Positions 21,030 to 29,854 of a stretch of DNA of 40,765 bases are shown piece by piece (the stretch's first letter is position 1; each line of letters starts with the position of its first letter). The notes beneath the pieces were generated by a model, which saw only the letters and a program-made list of their open reading frames with translations, ran no database searches and had not been told where the DNA came from. The DNA is from an uncultured Hyphomicrobiales bacterium (GTDB lineage: Bacteria > Pseudomonadota > Alphaproteobacteria > Rhizobiales > Beijerinckiaceae): NCBI GenBank assembly GCA_903825465.1, contig CAIKAR010000033.1:1-40765 (forward strand), written 5' to 3'. The position numbers and the translations under genes are program-made.

Positions 21030-21545
21030 ATGACGATCGACGCCGAGCGCGCCCCCTCGCCCTTCTGGGTGTTTTCCCTCGCGATCTACGGCAAGCCCGG
21101 CGTGCCGTCGGCCTGCCTCGCGTTGCAGGAAAAGTCCGGCGTCGATGTGAATGTGCTGTTGTTCTGCCTGTTCGCGGCGTCGCGGGGGCGCGCGTTGGAG
21201 GCCAGGGATGTCGTCGCGATTTCCAGCGCGGTGGAAGATTGGAAAACGGGCGTGGTGGCGCCGCTGCGCGGTGTGCGGACATTGCTCAAATCGCCGCCGG
21301 GGATTATCGCCGCTCCGCAGGCTGAATCTCTGCGCGCGCGTGTGAAGGCTGTGGAACTCGAGGCGGAGCGGTTGCAGCAAGAGGCGTTGTTCGCGCGGTT
21401 TTCGGCGGCGTCGCTGGGCGCGCCGGCGGCGGCCGGCGGCGGCGCCCAAAAAAACATCGGCGCCTGCGAGGCTTCGCTCGGCGCGTCGTTCGACAAACAA
21501 GCGGTCGCCGCGCTGCTGGCCGCGTTCGACACATTGGCGGGGTGA
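21030..21545 (+). CDS. TIGR02444-family protein (DUF2390-like)
   Basis: Cytoplasmic helical protein of 171 residues. The N-terminal pattern SPFWVFSLAIYGKPGVPSAC, then LALQEKSGVDVNVLLFCLFAA, is the mark of the uncharacterised TIGR02444 family. The next part has WKTGVVAPLRGVRTLLK, also family-typical. The C-terminal 70 residues are Ala-rich and likely coiled. Function is unknown. ATG 21030, stop four bases before the GTG of ubiX, so the two genes are probably coupled. The 175-base gap upstream separates it from the divergent metallo-beta-lactamase-fold gene. Confidence 0.82.
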   Translation: MTIDAERAPSPFWVFSLAIYGKPGVPSACLALQEKSGVDVNVLLFCLFAASRGRALEARDVVAISSAVEDWKTGVVAPLRGVRTLLKSPPGIIAAPQAESLRARVKAVELEAERLQQEALFARFSAASLGAPAAAGGGAQKNIGACEASLGASFDKQAVAALLAAFDTLAG

Positions 21546-21549
21546 ACAG

Positions 21550-22125
21550 GTGACGGAACGATCCAAGCGCATCATCGTGGGCATATCGGGCGCGTCCGGC
21601 GTCATTTACGGCGTGCGCATGCTGGAATGGCTGAAGTCGGCGGGCGTCGAGACGCACCTCGTTGTCAGCAAGGCGGCGGAAATGACGCTCGCCTACGAGT
21701 CCGACCTCACGATCAAGGATCTTCGGGGGATGGCCGATCACTTCCATCCCATGGGCGACATCGGCGCGTCGATCTCGTCGGGCTCGTTTCACACGCTCGG
21801 CATGGCGATCACGCCCTGTTCCATCCGCACGATGAGCGAAATCGCCACCGGCGTGACGGGTTCGCTGATGAGCCGCGCCGCCGACGTCGTGTTGAAGGAG
21901 CGCCGCCGTCTGGTGCTCGCGGTGCGCGAAACGCCGCTGCACACGGGGCATCTCAAGACGATGCTGGCGCTGTCGGAAATGGGCGCGGTGATTTGCCCGG
22001 TGGTTCCGGCGTTCTACAACAAGCCGAAGACGCTCGACGACATCGTCAACCACACCGTGGGGCGCATCCTCGATCTCTTCGACATCGATATAGGCGCGGT
22101 CAAGCGGTGGAAGGCCGGGGAGTAG
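21550..22125 (+). CDS. ubiX: Flavin prenyltransferase UbiX
   Basis: Joins dimethylallyl phosphate to reduced FMN to make prenylated FMN, the cofactor of UbiD-type decarboxylases, including the ubiquinone pathway enzyme. The 191 residues are of normal length. Marks are RIIVGISGASGVIYGVRMLE (FMN-binding GxSGA), the SSGSFHTLGMAITPCSIRTM block, MSRAADVVLKERRRLVLAVRETPL, and the closing PVVPAFYNKPKTLDDIVNHT. The start is GTG 21550. The 3' end overlaps the end of purN on the other strand by 26 bases. A ubiD gene is not in the window. Confidence 0.96.
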   Translation: MTERSKRIIVGISGASGVIYGVRMLEWLKSAGVETHLVVSKAAEMTLAYESDLTIKDLRGMADHFHPMGDIGASISSGSFHTLGMAITPCSIRTMSEIATGVTGSLMSRAADVVLKERRRLVLAVRETPLHTGHLKTMLALSEMGAVICPVVPAFYNKPKTLDDIVNHTVGRILDLFDIDIGAVKRWKAGE

Positions 22126-22774
22126 CGGACGGGACGGTCAGGTCGCCGCTCGCGCCACCGCCCCCCCTCACGCGTCCATCGACGATCCCAGCCGCGCCCG
22201 ACGCCACCAGCCGCAGCGCCATCGGGTAGATCGCGTGTTCGCGCGCCAATACGCGCGCGGCGAGCGTTTCGGGCGTGTCGGAATCGAGCACCGGCACCGC
22301 GGATTGCGCGACAATGGGGCCGGCGTCCATGTCGGGCACGACCAAGTGAACCGTGCATCCATGGATTTTCACGCCGTCCGCCAGCGCGCGCTCGTGTGTG
22401 TGAAGGCCCTTGTAAGAGGGCAGCAACGCCGGGTGGATGTTGAGCATTTTTCCCCGCCATTGCTCGACAAACCACGGCGTTAGCAACCGCATGAAGCCGG
22501 CGAGGCAGACGATATCGACGCCGTGTTCGACGAGGGTGGCGTGCATGGCGCGTTCGAATTTTTCGCGGGTGTCGTGTTGCTTGTGGTCCAGCGCGACGGC
22601 GGCGATCTTTTCGGCCCGCGCGGCGTCGAGCCCCGCGGCGTCGGGCCGGTTGGAAAGCACAAGCGCGATTTCGGCGGGAAAATCCGCCGCGCGCGCGGCT
22701 TCGATCAGGCTCGTCATGTTGGAGCCGCGGCCCGAAATCAAAATGGCGACGCGCTTTTTCGCAGGCGCGCTCAC
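22100..22774 (-). CDS. purN: Phosphoribosylglycinamide formyltransferase PurN
   Basis: Third step of purine synthesis: transfers the formyl group of 10-formyl-THF to GAR. The 224 residues include [20 protein letters not shown] at the N-terminus, the catalytic N-x-H in [13 protein letters not shown], and the catalytic Asp in [11 protein letters not shown]. The start is GTG 22774, overlapping the purM stop as GTGA, so the pair is translationally coupled. The protein ends with a Gly/Ser/Pro-rich tail of about 20 residues ([18 protein letters not shown]), longer than in many homologues. That tail is encoded by the part that overlaps the 3' end of ubiX. Confidence 0.95.
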   Translation of the reverse strand: MSAPAKKRVAILISGRGSNMTSLIEAARAADFPAEIALVLSNRPDAAGLDAARAEKIAAVALDHKQHDTREKFERAMHATLVEHGVDIVCLAGFMRLLTPWFVEQWRGKMLNIHPALLPSYKGLHTHERALADGVKIHGCTVHLVVPDMDAGPIVAQSAVPVLDSDTPETLAARVLAREHAIYPMALRLVASGAAGIVDGRVRGGGGASGDLTVPSATPRPSTA

Positions 22775-23838
22775 AACGCGAGCTTTCCCGAATAGGCGAC
22801 GCGCTCGGCCCCCGCTTTCGCCGCGTGGCCCAGCCGAACGGGATATTCGCCGGCCGCTCGCAACGCGGTCTCCGCTTCGTCCGCGCCCGCCGCCGACGCC
22901 ACGACAATCATGCCGACGCCGCAATTGAACGTGCGCAGCATTTCGCGCTCGGCGACGCCGCCGGCTTTCGCCAGCCATTTGAACACCGGTGGAACCGGGA
23001 TCGCGGCGAGGTCGAGCGACACGCCCACGCCATCGGGCAGCACGCGTGGAATATTGTCGGGGAAGCCGCCGCCGGTGATATGGGCGAGGGCCTTGATGGC
23101 TTGTGTGCTCTTCAACGCGGCGAGAAGGCCCTTCACGTAGAGGCGGGTCGGGGTAAGCAGCGCCGCTCCCAGTTTTCGCGCGGGGTCGAAGGGCGCGGGC
23201 GCGTCCCACGCCAGCCCAGTGTCGGCGACAATGCGGCGGACCAGCGAGAAGCCGTTGGAGTGGACACCCGAGGACGGCAGGCCGAACACCACGTCGCCCG
23301 GCGCGACATCGCCGCGCGGCAGCAGGCGCCCGCGCTCGGCGGCGCCCACCGCGAAGCCCGCGAGATCATAGTCGCCTGTCTTGTAGAGGCCCGGCATTTC
23401 GGCGGTTTCGCCGCCGATCAAAGCGCAGCCGGACTCGCGGCAGCCCCGCGCGATGCCGGCCACGATGTCGGCGCCGATCTTGGGATCCAGCTTGCCGGTG
23501 GCGTAATAATCGAGAAAAAACAAGGGCTCCGCGCCCTGCACGACGAGGTCGTTGACACACATGGCGACGAGGTCGATTCCGACGGTGTCATGGATGCCGG
23601 CCTCGATGGCGATCTTCACCTTCGTGCCGACACCGTCGTTGGCGGCGACGAGAATGGGATCGACGAAGCCGGCGGCCTTGAGATCGAAGAGACCGCCAAA
23701 GCCGCCGATTTCCGCGTCGGCGCCCGGCCGGCGCGTGGCGCGCACCAAGGGCTTGATGCGGTCCACCATCTCGTTGCCGGCGTCGATATCGACGCCCGCG
23801 TCGGCGTAGGTCAGGCCAGTCTTGCCGGGTCCGGGCAT
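22771..23838 (-). CDS. purM: Phosphoribosylformylglycinamidine cyclo-ligase PurM
   Basis: AIR synthetase: ATP-dependent closure of FGAM to aminoimidazole ribotide, the fifth step of purine synthesis. The 355 residues are normal. Conserved blocks are [20 protein letters not shown] (N-terminus), [45 protein letters not shown] and [22 protein letters not shown] 23838 is preceded by AGGGGAATG. It is the first gene of a two-gene purMN operon. Nothing is odd. Confidence 0.96.
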   Translation of the reverse strand: MPGPGKTGLTYADAGVDIDAGNEMVDRIKPLVRATRRPGADAEIGGFGGLFDLKAAGFVDPILVAANDGVGTKVKIAIEAGIHDTVGIDLVAMCVNDLVVQGAEPLFFLDYYATGKLDPKIGADIVAGIARGCRESGCALIGGETAEMPGLYKTGDYDLAGFAVGAAERGRLLPRGDVAPGDVVFGLPSSGVHSNGFSLVRRIVADTGLAWDAPAPFDPARKLGAALLTPTRLYVKGLLAALKSTQAIKALAHITGGGFPDNIPRVLPDGVGVSLDLAAIPVPPVFKWLAKAGGVAEREMLRTFNCGVGMIVVASAAGADEAETALRAAGEYPVRLGHAAKAGAERVAYSGKLAL

Positions 23839-23970
23839 CGCATTCCCCTGTTCGGGGCGGGGGTAGCGCGCGGGGCCGGGCGTGGCAAGACGCGCCGGGG
23901 CTTGTCCCGGCGCGAATTGCGCCCGATCGCGACGCTCACGCCCGGACTCGCCGGGGCGCAGGCGGTCGGC

Positions 23971-25668
23971 TCAGAGCCCGAACACCCACAGCAGGGTCTG
24001 GTTGCGCTGCTCCTTCAACTCCGGCGAGTTGGAGTTTTTGTTGCGGGCGATCGGGCTCAAGCCGGAGAGGATGGCGACATATTGCTTGCCGCCGGCTTCG
24101 AACGTCATCGGCGGGGCGTTGAAGCCGGTGCCGACGTTGATTTTCCAGACCTGCTCCATCGTCTCGTCGTCGAAGGCGGCGAAAGAGCCGTCGTTGAAGC
24201 CGGTGAAGACCAGCCCGCCCGCCGTCGTCAACGCGCCCGAGTAGTCGGCGTAGGACACTTTCGTCTTTTTCTTCACGTCGCCCGTCAGCGGATCCGCCAT
24301 GTCGAAATCGGTTTCGTAGCGTTCGGTCGCCTTGTAGGCGCCGCCCTTCCAATCGCCGGCCTTGTTCGAGAGGTCTTGCCGCAAGGTGATGTCGACGCAG
24401 GTCGTCAACGCCGGAATGTAAAGCATCTTCGTGCGCTGGCTGTAGCTCGACGGCCAGAAGTTGTTGCCACCCGACGGCCCCGGGCACATCTGCTTCGCGA
24501 CTTTGTCGGGCAACTGGTTCTGCTTGCCCGAATAGGTCTGGATGTCCTTGTTGGGATCGTAGTCGACCGGCTTGCCGGTCTTCTGATCGATGCCCGCCGT
24601 CCAGTTGACGCGGTCGAGATAGGGTTTCGCCAGCATCGTCTGCCCGGTGGCGCGCTCATAGGTGTAGAGAAAGCCGTTGCGCGAGGAGTGGGTGACGAGC
24701 GTGCGCTTCACGCCGTTCACTGTCGCGTCGAACATGATGTGGGTGCCGATTTCATCGTAGTCCCACATGTCGCCGGGCGTGAACTGAAAGAACCAGTTCA
24801 TCTTGCCATCGTCCGGATTGAGCGAGACGACGCTGTTGGTGAAGAGGTTGTCGCCGGGGCGATAGGTCGAGTCGAACATCGGCACGGGGTTGCCGGTGCC
24901 CCACAGGGTCTGATTGTTGGCGATGTCGTAAGTACCCGTCACCCACATCGCGCCGCCGCCGGTCTGCCAGGCGTTGTTCTTGTCCTTCCAGGTCTCGCTG
25001 CCGGGCTCGCCGGGCGCGGGCACAGCGTAGCGGCGCCATACTTCCTTGCCCGTTTTCGCGTCGAAGGCGGCGATCCAGTCGCGCACGCCCCGGTCGCCGC
25101 CGGCGGCGCCGACGATGACCTTGTCCTTGATGGCGAGGGGCGCCGCCGTGAGCTCCAGGCTGGGTTGGTCGTGGACGTTGGTTTCCCACACGACCTTGCC
25201 GGTGTCGCGGTTCGTCGCGATGACCCGCGCCGGGCTGTTGGCGACGGAAACCACGAGGTTGCCGGAGAGCGCGGCTCCGCGGTTCGACAGCGGCAGCTTT
25301 TCCTGGCCCGGGTCCATGCGCCACAGAATGCGGCCCGCCGCGCCGTCGCGCGCGTCGATCTTGTAGGTCACGCCCCATTGATCGACGACGTACATGTAGC
25401 CGTCGTCGACGAGCGGCGTCGCCTGCAGGTTTTCGTTGGTCGAGGCGCCGCCGATCGCCACCGCGTAGGCGAGCTTCAGGCCCTTGACGTTGCCCTTGTT
25501 GATTTTGTCGAGCGTCGAATAGCGCTGGCCGTCGTAGGTGTGGTGGTTGGTGAGCCAGTTCGAGGCCTCGGGATTGGCGAGCCGCTCGGGTGTGACATCG
25601 GCGGCGCGCGCGGCGCCGGCCAGCGGGATCAGAGCCGTTGTGGCGAGAAGCGTCATTGCGAAACGCAT
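23971..25668 (-). CDS. PQQ-dependent alcohol dehydrogenase, exported (downstream copy)
   Basis: Periplasmic quinoprotein of 565 residues, eight-bladed propeller of the methanol/ethanol dehydrogenase family. Signal peptide ends about residue 22 (PLAGAARA). The metal ligand Asn260 (GTGNP), catalytic Asp303 and a second Asp305 in MWDYDE, and the PQQ-side Arg330 (THSSRNGF) are present. Asp305 is the residue associated with lanthanide use in XoxF and ExaF. Two differences from MxaF/XoxF stand out. The usual metal-ligand Glu before the G-V-R motif is Asp192 (GGDRGVR). The adjacent Cys-Cys pair is missing, its region reading PLSNRGAALSG. There is no haem c motif. Start ATG 25668 follows AAGGAGGAAACC. 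It lies 32 bases after the upstream copy; no cytochrome cL or PQQ genes are nearby. Confidence 0.92.
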   Translation of the reverse strand: MRFAMTLLATTALIPLAGAARAADVTPERLANPEASNWLTNHHTYDGQRYSTLDKINKGNVKGLKLAYAVAIGGASTNENLQATPLVDDGYMYVVDQWGVTYKIDARDGAAGRILWRMDPGQEKLPLSNRGAALSGNLVVSVANSPARVIATNRDTGKVVWETNVHDQPSLELTAAPLAIKDKVIVGAAGGDRGVRDWIAAFDAKTGKEVWRRYAVPAPGEPGSETWKDKNNAWQTGGGAMWVTGTYDIANNQTLWGTGNPVPMFDSTYRPGDNLFTNSVVSLNPDDGKMNWFFQFTPGDMWDYDEIGTHIMFDATVNGVKRTLVTHSSRNGFLYTYERATGQTMLAKPYLDRVNWTAGIDQKTGKPVDYDPNKDIQTYSGKQNQLPDKVAKQMCPGPSGGNNFWPSSYSQRTKMLYIPALTTCVDITLRQDLSNKAGDWKGGAYKATERYETDFDMADPLTGDVKKKTKVSYADYSGALTTAGGLVFTGFNDGSFAAFDDETMEQVWKINVGTGFNAPPMTFEAGGKQYVAILSGLSPIARNKNSNSPELKEQRNQTLLWVFGL

Positions 25669-25700
25669 GGTTTCCTCCTTGGGTTTTCGATGGGCGGGTA

Positions 25701-27407
25701 TCAGAGACCGAATACGAACAGCATCGTGCTGTTGCGAAGTTCCTTGAGTTCGGGCGTGAAGTTGTGGCGCGCCTTCGAAATCGCGCTGAGGCCGGATTCG
25801 ATCGCGACATATTGCTTGCCGCCGGCTTCGAACGTCATCGGCGGCGCCATCATGCCGGTGCCCACGTTGATCTTCCAAAGCTCCTCGATCGTCGTGTCGT
25901 CGTAGGCGGCGAAGGAGCCGTCGGTGTAGCCGGTGAAGACAACGCCGCCAGCGGTGGAGACGGCGCCGGAATTGTTGGGGTAGGGGACATGCGTCCGCTT
26001 CCTCACCTCGCCGGTGAAGGGGTCGGCGAGCACCAGGTCGCTCTCGTTGCGCTCGATGTTCTTGAAGGTCGCGCCCTTCCAGTCGCCGGCCTTGTTGCTG
26101 AGGTCCGGCCGCAACGTCAGTTCGTTGCAGGATGTCAACGAGGGAATGTAGAGCATCCTCGTTTTCGGGCTGTAGGACGGCGGCCAATAGTTGTTGCCGC
26201 CCGACATGGCCGGGCAGAGCTTTTTCGTCGGGTCGGCGAGCGTCTGGTTTTGCATGCCGGAATAGGTCTGGAGATCTTTGCCAGGATCGTAGTCGACGGG
26301 TTTGCCGGTCTTTTGATCGATGCCCTTCGTCCAGTTGACCTTCTCGACATAGGCCTTGGCGAAGAGGGTCTGCGCGTTGCCGCGGTCGAATGTGTAGAGA
26401 AAGCCGTTGCGGCCGGCGTGGGTGACAAGCTTGCGGTTCTGGCCATCGACGACGCCGTCGATCAGGATGTGCGAACCCTCCTCGTCATAGTCCCACATGT
26501 CGCCGGGCGTGTACTGATGCCACCAGTTCATTTTGCCGGTCTGCGGCTCCCACGAAATCATGCTGTCGGTGTAGAGGTTGTCGCCGGGGCGGTAGGTGGG
26601 GTCGAACATTGGCACGGGATTGCCCGTGCCCCAGATGACCTGGTTGGTTTCGACATCGTAGCTGCCAGTCACCCACATGGCGCCGCCGCCGACCTGCCAG
26701 GCGTTGTTCTTGTCCTTCCACGTCTCGCTGCCGGGCTCTCCGGGCGCCGGCACGACGAACTTCTTCCACGCGAGCTTGCCAGTGGCCGCGTCGAAGCCGG
26801 CGATCCAGCAGCGCGTGCCCCGATCTCCGCCAGCGGCGCCGACGATGATCTTGTCGCCAACCGCGAGGGGCGCGGCGGTGAGTTGCACGTCGGCCTGGTC
26901 GTGCATGTTGGTTTCCCACACGACCTTGCCCGTGTCCTTGTTCGTGGCGATGACGCGCGCGGGGTAGTTGGCGACCGTCACCACGAGATTGCCCCAAAGA
27001 GCCGCGCCGCGGTTCGCCAGCGGCGCTTTCTCCTGGCCGGGATCCATCCGCCAGAGAACGCGGCCGGCGTCGCCCGAACGCGCGTCGATCTTGTAGAGCA
27101 CGCCCCACTGGTCGGTGAGGTAAAGATACCCGTCCTCGGCGAGCGGCGTCGATTGCAGGTTTTCGTTCGCCGCCGCGCCGCCGATCGCGACGGCGTAGGC
27201 GAGCTTGAGGTTTTTGACGTTGTCCCGGGTGATTTTGTCGAGCGGCGAAAAGCGCTGGGAATCATAGGTCCGGTGGTTCATGAGCCAGTTGCCGGGCTCG
27301 GGATTGGCCAGCCGTTGCGGCGTGACATCGGCGGCGAACGCCGGCGCCGCCGCCACTCCGGCGAAGATGGCGAGCGCGCGCGCGGCCAGTCCTGCTCCCA
27401 TGGTCAT
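25701..27407 (-). CDS. PQQ-dependent alcohol dehydrogenase, exported (upstream copy)
   Basis: Tandem partner of the preceding entry, 568 residues, similar along the whole length including the exact C-terminal ending VFGL. Signal peptide (ALAIFAGVAAAPAFA) to about residue 25. Active-site positions agree with the other copy: Asn263, Asp306 and Asp308 (MWDYDEE), the Asp for Glu substitution at Asp195 (GGDRGTR), and no vicinal Cys (PLANRGAALWG). One additional Cys follows (GTRCWIAGF), absent from the other copy. ATG 27407 is best, with GGAGGA at 27415-27420; the ATG at 27401 is a weaker alternative, and an open extension to 27488 has no signal-peptide character. First gene of the pair, so the promoter should be within 27408-27714. 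The alcohol substrate cannot be inferred. Confidence 0.92.
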   Translation of the reverse strand: MTMGAGLAARALAIFAGVAAAPAFAADVTPQRLANPEPGNWLMNHRTYDSQRFSPLDKITRDNVKNLKLAYAVAIGGAAANENLQSTPLAEDGYLYLTDQWGVLYKIDARSGDAGRVLWRMDPGQEKAPLANRGAALWGNLVVTVANYPARVIATNKDTGKVVWETNMHDQADVQLTAAPLAVGDKIIVGAAGGDRGTRCWIAGFDAATGKLAWKKFVVPAPGEPGSETWKDKNNAWQVGGGAMWVTGSYDVETNQVIWGTGNPVPMFDPTYRPGDNLYTDSMISWEPQTGKMNWWHQYTPGDMWDYDEEGSHILIDGVVDGQNRKLVTHAGRNGFLYTFDRGNAQTLFAKAYVEKVNWTKGIDQKTGKPVDYDPGKDLQTYSGMQNQTLADPTKKLCPAMSGGNNYWPPSYSPKTRMLYIPSLTSCNELTLRPDLSNKAGDWKGATFKNIERNESDLVLADPFTGEVRKRTHVPYPNNSGAVSTAGGVVFTGYTDGSFAAYDDTTIEELWKINVGTGMMAPPMTFEAGGKQYVAIESGLSAISKARHNFTPELKELRNSTMLFVFGL

Positions 27408-27714
27408 CGCGAATTCCTCCCGTTTTCCCGCCCCGCTAATGGCGCGATTGTTAACCGGCGACGGGTGCGCCGCAAGGGAATTTTTCAATCCGGAAATTTC
27501 CGACGCACGCGGTCGCCGGAGACGGGGAAAAAGGCTCGCCGCGCGGCGGGATTGAACGCGCGGGCTGGGCCACGCGCTTCAACGAAGTCGCTCCGGCTGT
27601 TTCGAAATTCCATCGCCCGCGGCGCGCGAAGTTGGGGATTGCAAGGGTTTTCGAGCATGCTAATGTTTGATCGTTCATTTATATAAATCGCGCTTTTCAA
27701 GTTTGAGGACGACC
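27408..27714. other. Intergenic region between divergent dehydrogenase and OmpA genes
   Basis: About 307 bases carrying the divergent control regions of the quinoprotein pair (left) and the OmpA/HHH pair (right). The right half is notably AT-richer (TTATATAAAT around 27679). No convincing gene or operator repeat was seen. Confidence 0.6.
27639..27666 (+). promoter_or_regulatory. Tentative sigma-70-type promoter for the OmpA/HHH genes
   Basis: TTGCAA at 27639-27644 and TAATGT at 27661-27666, spacing 16, about 50 bases ahead of the ATG. The match to consensus is only moderate and no start site is known. An A/T-rich stretch lies just downstream. Confidence 0.3.
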
Positions 27715-29838
27715 ATGCATCAGCCATCGCTGTGGTGGACGGGACTGATCCCGGTCGCGTTGTTGTGGGTCGTGGGCGCCGCCTACAAGACCGGTTCGAT
27801 CGAAGCCGATTTGCACGGCAAGGCGGCTGCGGCGGTCGCGGCGGCGCTGCCGGACTCGGGCGGCGCCGTTGTTGTTTCGGGCGCGGGCCGGGACATCGCG
27901 CTGGACGGGCTCGCGTTCGCTCCGGGCGACGCGGCGAAGGCGAAGGACGCCGTCGAGAACGCCGAGGGCGTGCGCTACGCGACAGTCGCGCTCAAATCCG
28001 TGGCCGCCGTCCGTCCCTATGCGTTTTCCGCGACCCGCTCCGGCAATCGCCTCGTTCTGGCCGGATCCGCGCCGCTGCCAGGTGTCCGCGTGAAATTGAT
28101 CGACGCGGCGAAATCGGCGATTCCCGGCGCCGAGGTCGTCGACAACCTCGCCTACGCCATAGGCGCGCCCGAGGGATTCGAAGCCATCGCGGCGCGTGGC
28201 GTCGCCGACGCGGCGCGGCTCGAAAATGGCGTGTTCGCTCTGTCCGACAAGGCTTATTCCATCGCCGGAATCGCGGCGTCCTCGGGTGTGTACGAGGCGG
28301 CGATCGCCGCGACCCAGCAATTGCCGGCGGGCGCGACGCTGGCCAAGGCCGACATCCAGCCGCCCGAGGCGAAACCCTACGCGTGGTCCGCCACCAGCGA
28401 CGGCGTCGCCGCGATGATCTCGGGCGTCGCGCCGTCGATCGAGGCGCGCGCCGCCATTTTGAAGGCGGCGTCGGCCTCGTTGCCGGGAAAGATGGTCGTC
28501 GACCAGATGCAAATCGCTCGCGGCGCGCCGTCCGGCGATTATGTCGCCGCCGTCGGTTTCGCGCTGGCGGAACTGAGCGGCCTGTCGAATGGACGCGTGT
28601 CGCTGGCCGACGGCGCCCTGTCGGTCGTCGGCGAGACGGCGACGTCCCAGGCGTACGAAGCCGCGGTCGCGGCGGTGAAGTCTCTGCCCGCCGGCATGTC
28701 GCTGGCGCGCGCCGACATTCTCGCCCCCGAGACGAAGCCGTATGTCTGGGGGGCGTCGAACGACGGCAAAACCATCGCGTTGACCGGCCTGGCCCCCAGC
28801 GCCGCGGCGCGCGAGGCGATCGCCGCCGCGGCCGCGAAAGCCATGCCCGGCAAGAGCGTCGACAACCAGATGGGCATCGCGCGCGGCGCGCCGGCGGGCG
28901 ATTTCGCCGCCGGGGCGGGTTTCGCGGTGTCCCAACTCGCGCTCATGTCGAGCGGCAAGGTCGGCCTGACCGACAACGCGCTGACGATTTCGGGCGAGGC
29001 GGCGGCTCCGGCGGCGTTCGACGCGTTGAACGCGGCGGTGAAAAAGCTGCCCGAGGGCATGACTCTGGCGCGCGCCGATATCCAGCCGCCCGAGGTGAAG
29101 CCCTATGTTTTCATGGTTGAGAAGACCGACGGCAGGGCGACGCTTTCCGGCTACGCGCCCGATGACAAAACGCGGCGGGACATAGAGGCGGCGGCCAAAT
29201 CCGTGTTTTTCAACGACGAGGTCGTTGACGATCTGAAGATAGGCAAGGGCGCGCCCGCCAACTTCGTCAATGGCGCCAAAGCTGGCTTGCCGCAGCTCGC
29301 GCGCATGGCCACTGGCACGCTGTCGCTCAGCGACGGCGACATCGCGGTGAAAGGCGCCGCCATTTATGAAAAGGCGGCGGACCAGATCAGGCGGTCGCTC
29401 GAAACGGCGGCGCCGCAGGGCTTCAAAATCTCGGTCGCCGACATCGCGGTGGCGCCGCCCGGCGAGCCCTTGTCCGCCACGGATTGCCAGCCCAGGTTTG
29501 AGGGGCTTTTGTCGAAGGGGCATGTCGAGTTCGAGACCGGCAACGCCAATCTCAGCAAGGATTCGCTGGCTATTCTCGACAATCTCGTCGGCGTCGCGCG
29601 CCGCTGCCAGGCGGTGGACATCGACGTCGCCGGCCACACCGATTCCGTTGGCGCGGCGGAAAGCAACCTCGAATTGTCTCGGCGGCGCGCGGAGGCGGTT
29701 GTCGCTTTCCTGAAAGACGCCGGCGTCGATGTCGGCCGGATTTCAAGCGTTGGATATGGCGAGACGAAGCCCATCGCGCCAAACGACACGCCGGATGGAC
29801 GGGCGCGCAACCGCCGCATTGAATTCAGCGTTAAATAA
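27715..29838 (+). CDS. OmpA-family envelope protein with four BON-like tandem repeats
   Basis: Envelope protein of 707 residues. An N-terminal hydrophobic segment (TGLIPVALLWVVGAAY, residues 9-24) anchors or exports it. A BON-like part follows (about 30-98), then four repeats of about 120 residues starting at the RPY/KPY motifs at residues 100, 219, 340 and 461. Each repeat has a strand-helix-strand unit ending in IARGAP- or IGKGAP-type sequence and then a second half ending in LARADI. The C-terminal OmpA domain (about 600-707) carries the peptidoglycan-binding signature: HTDSVGAAESNLELSRRRAE, GYGETKP, and RARNRRIEF with the conserved Asp and Arg. ATG 27715 follows GAGGAC; an open extension to 27667 is less likely. 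The product should link membrane and cell wall. The next gene begins 16 bases downstream. Confidence 0.85.
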   Translation: MHQPSLWWTGLIPVALLWVVGAAYKTGSIEADLHGKAAAAVAAALPDSGGAVVVSGAGRDIALDGLAFAPGDAAKAKDAVENAEGVRYATVALKSVAAVRPYAFSATRSGNRLVLAGSAPLPGVRVKLIDAAKSAIPGAEVVDNLAYAIGAPEGFEAIAARGVADAARLENGVFALSDKAYSIAGIAASSGVYEAAIAATQQLPAGATLAKADIQPPEAKPYAWSATSDGVAAMISGVAPSIEARAAILKAASASLPGKMVVDQMQIARGAPSGDYVAAVGFALAELSGLSNGRVSLADGALSVVGETATSQAYEAAVAAVKSLPAGMSLARADILAPETKPYVWGASNDGKTIALTGLAPSAAAREAIAAAAAKAMPGKSVDNQMGIARGAPAGDFAAGAGFAVSQLALMSSGKVGLTDNALTISGEAAAPAAFDALNAAVKKLPEGMTLARADIQPPEVKPYVFMVEKTDGRATLSGYAPDDKTRRDIEAAAKSVFFNDEVVDDLKIGKGAPANFVNGAKAGLPQLARMATGTLSLSDGDIAVKGAAIYEKAADQIRRSLETAAPQGFKISVADIAVAPPGEPLSATDCQPRFEGLLSKGHVEFETGNANLSKDSLAILDNLVGVARRCQAVDIDVAGHTDSVGAAESNLELSRRRAEAVVAFLKDAGVDVGRISSVGYGETKPIAPNDTPDGRARNRRIEFSVK

Positions 29839-29854
29839 TTAAAGGGGCGGCGGG

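Noticed and set aside
22825-25905. Open plus-strand frame of 1026 codons
   Set aside because: Antisense to purM and a dehydrogenase gene; low-complexity Val/Gly/Arg-rich product. The genuine genes on the other strand have clear motifs and ribosome-binding sites.
23971-27407. Calling the two quinoproteins XoxF methanol dehydrogenases
   Set aside because: They carry the lanthanide-type Asp but lack the Cys-Cys pair and the Glu ligand, are shorter, and have no cytochrome cL or xoxJ neighbours; only the family name is justified.
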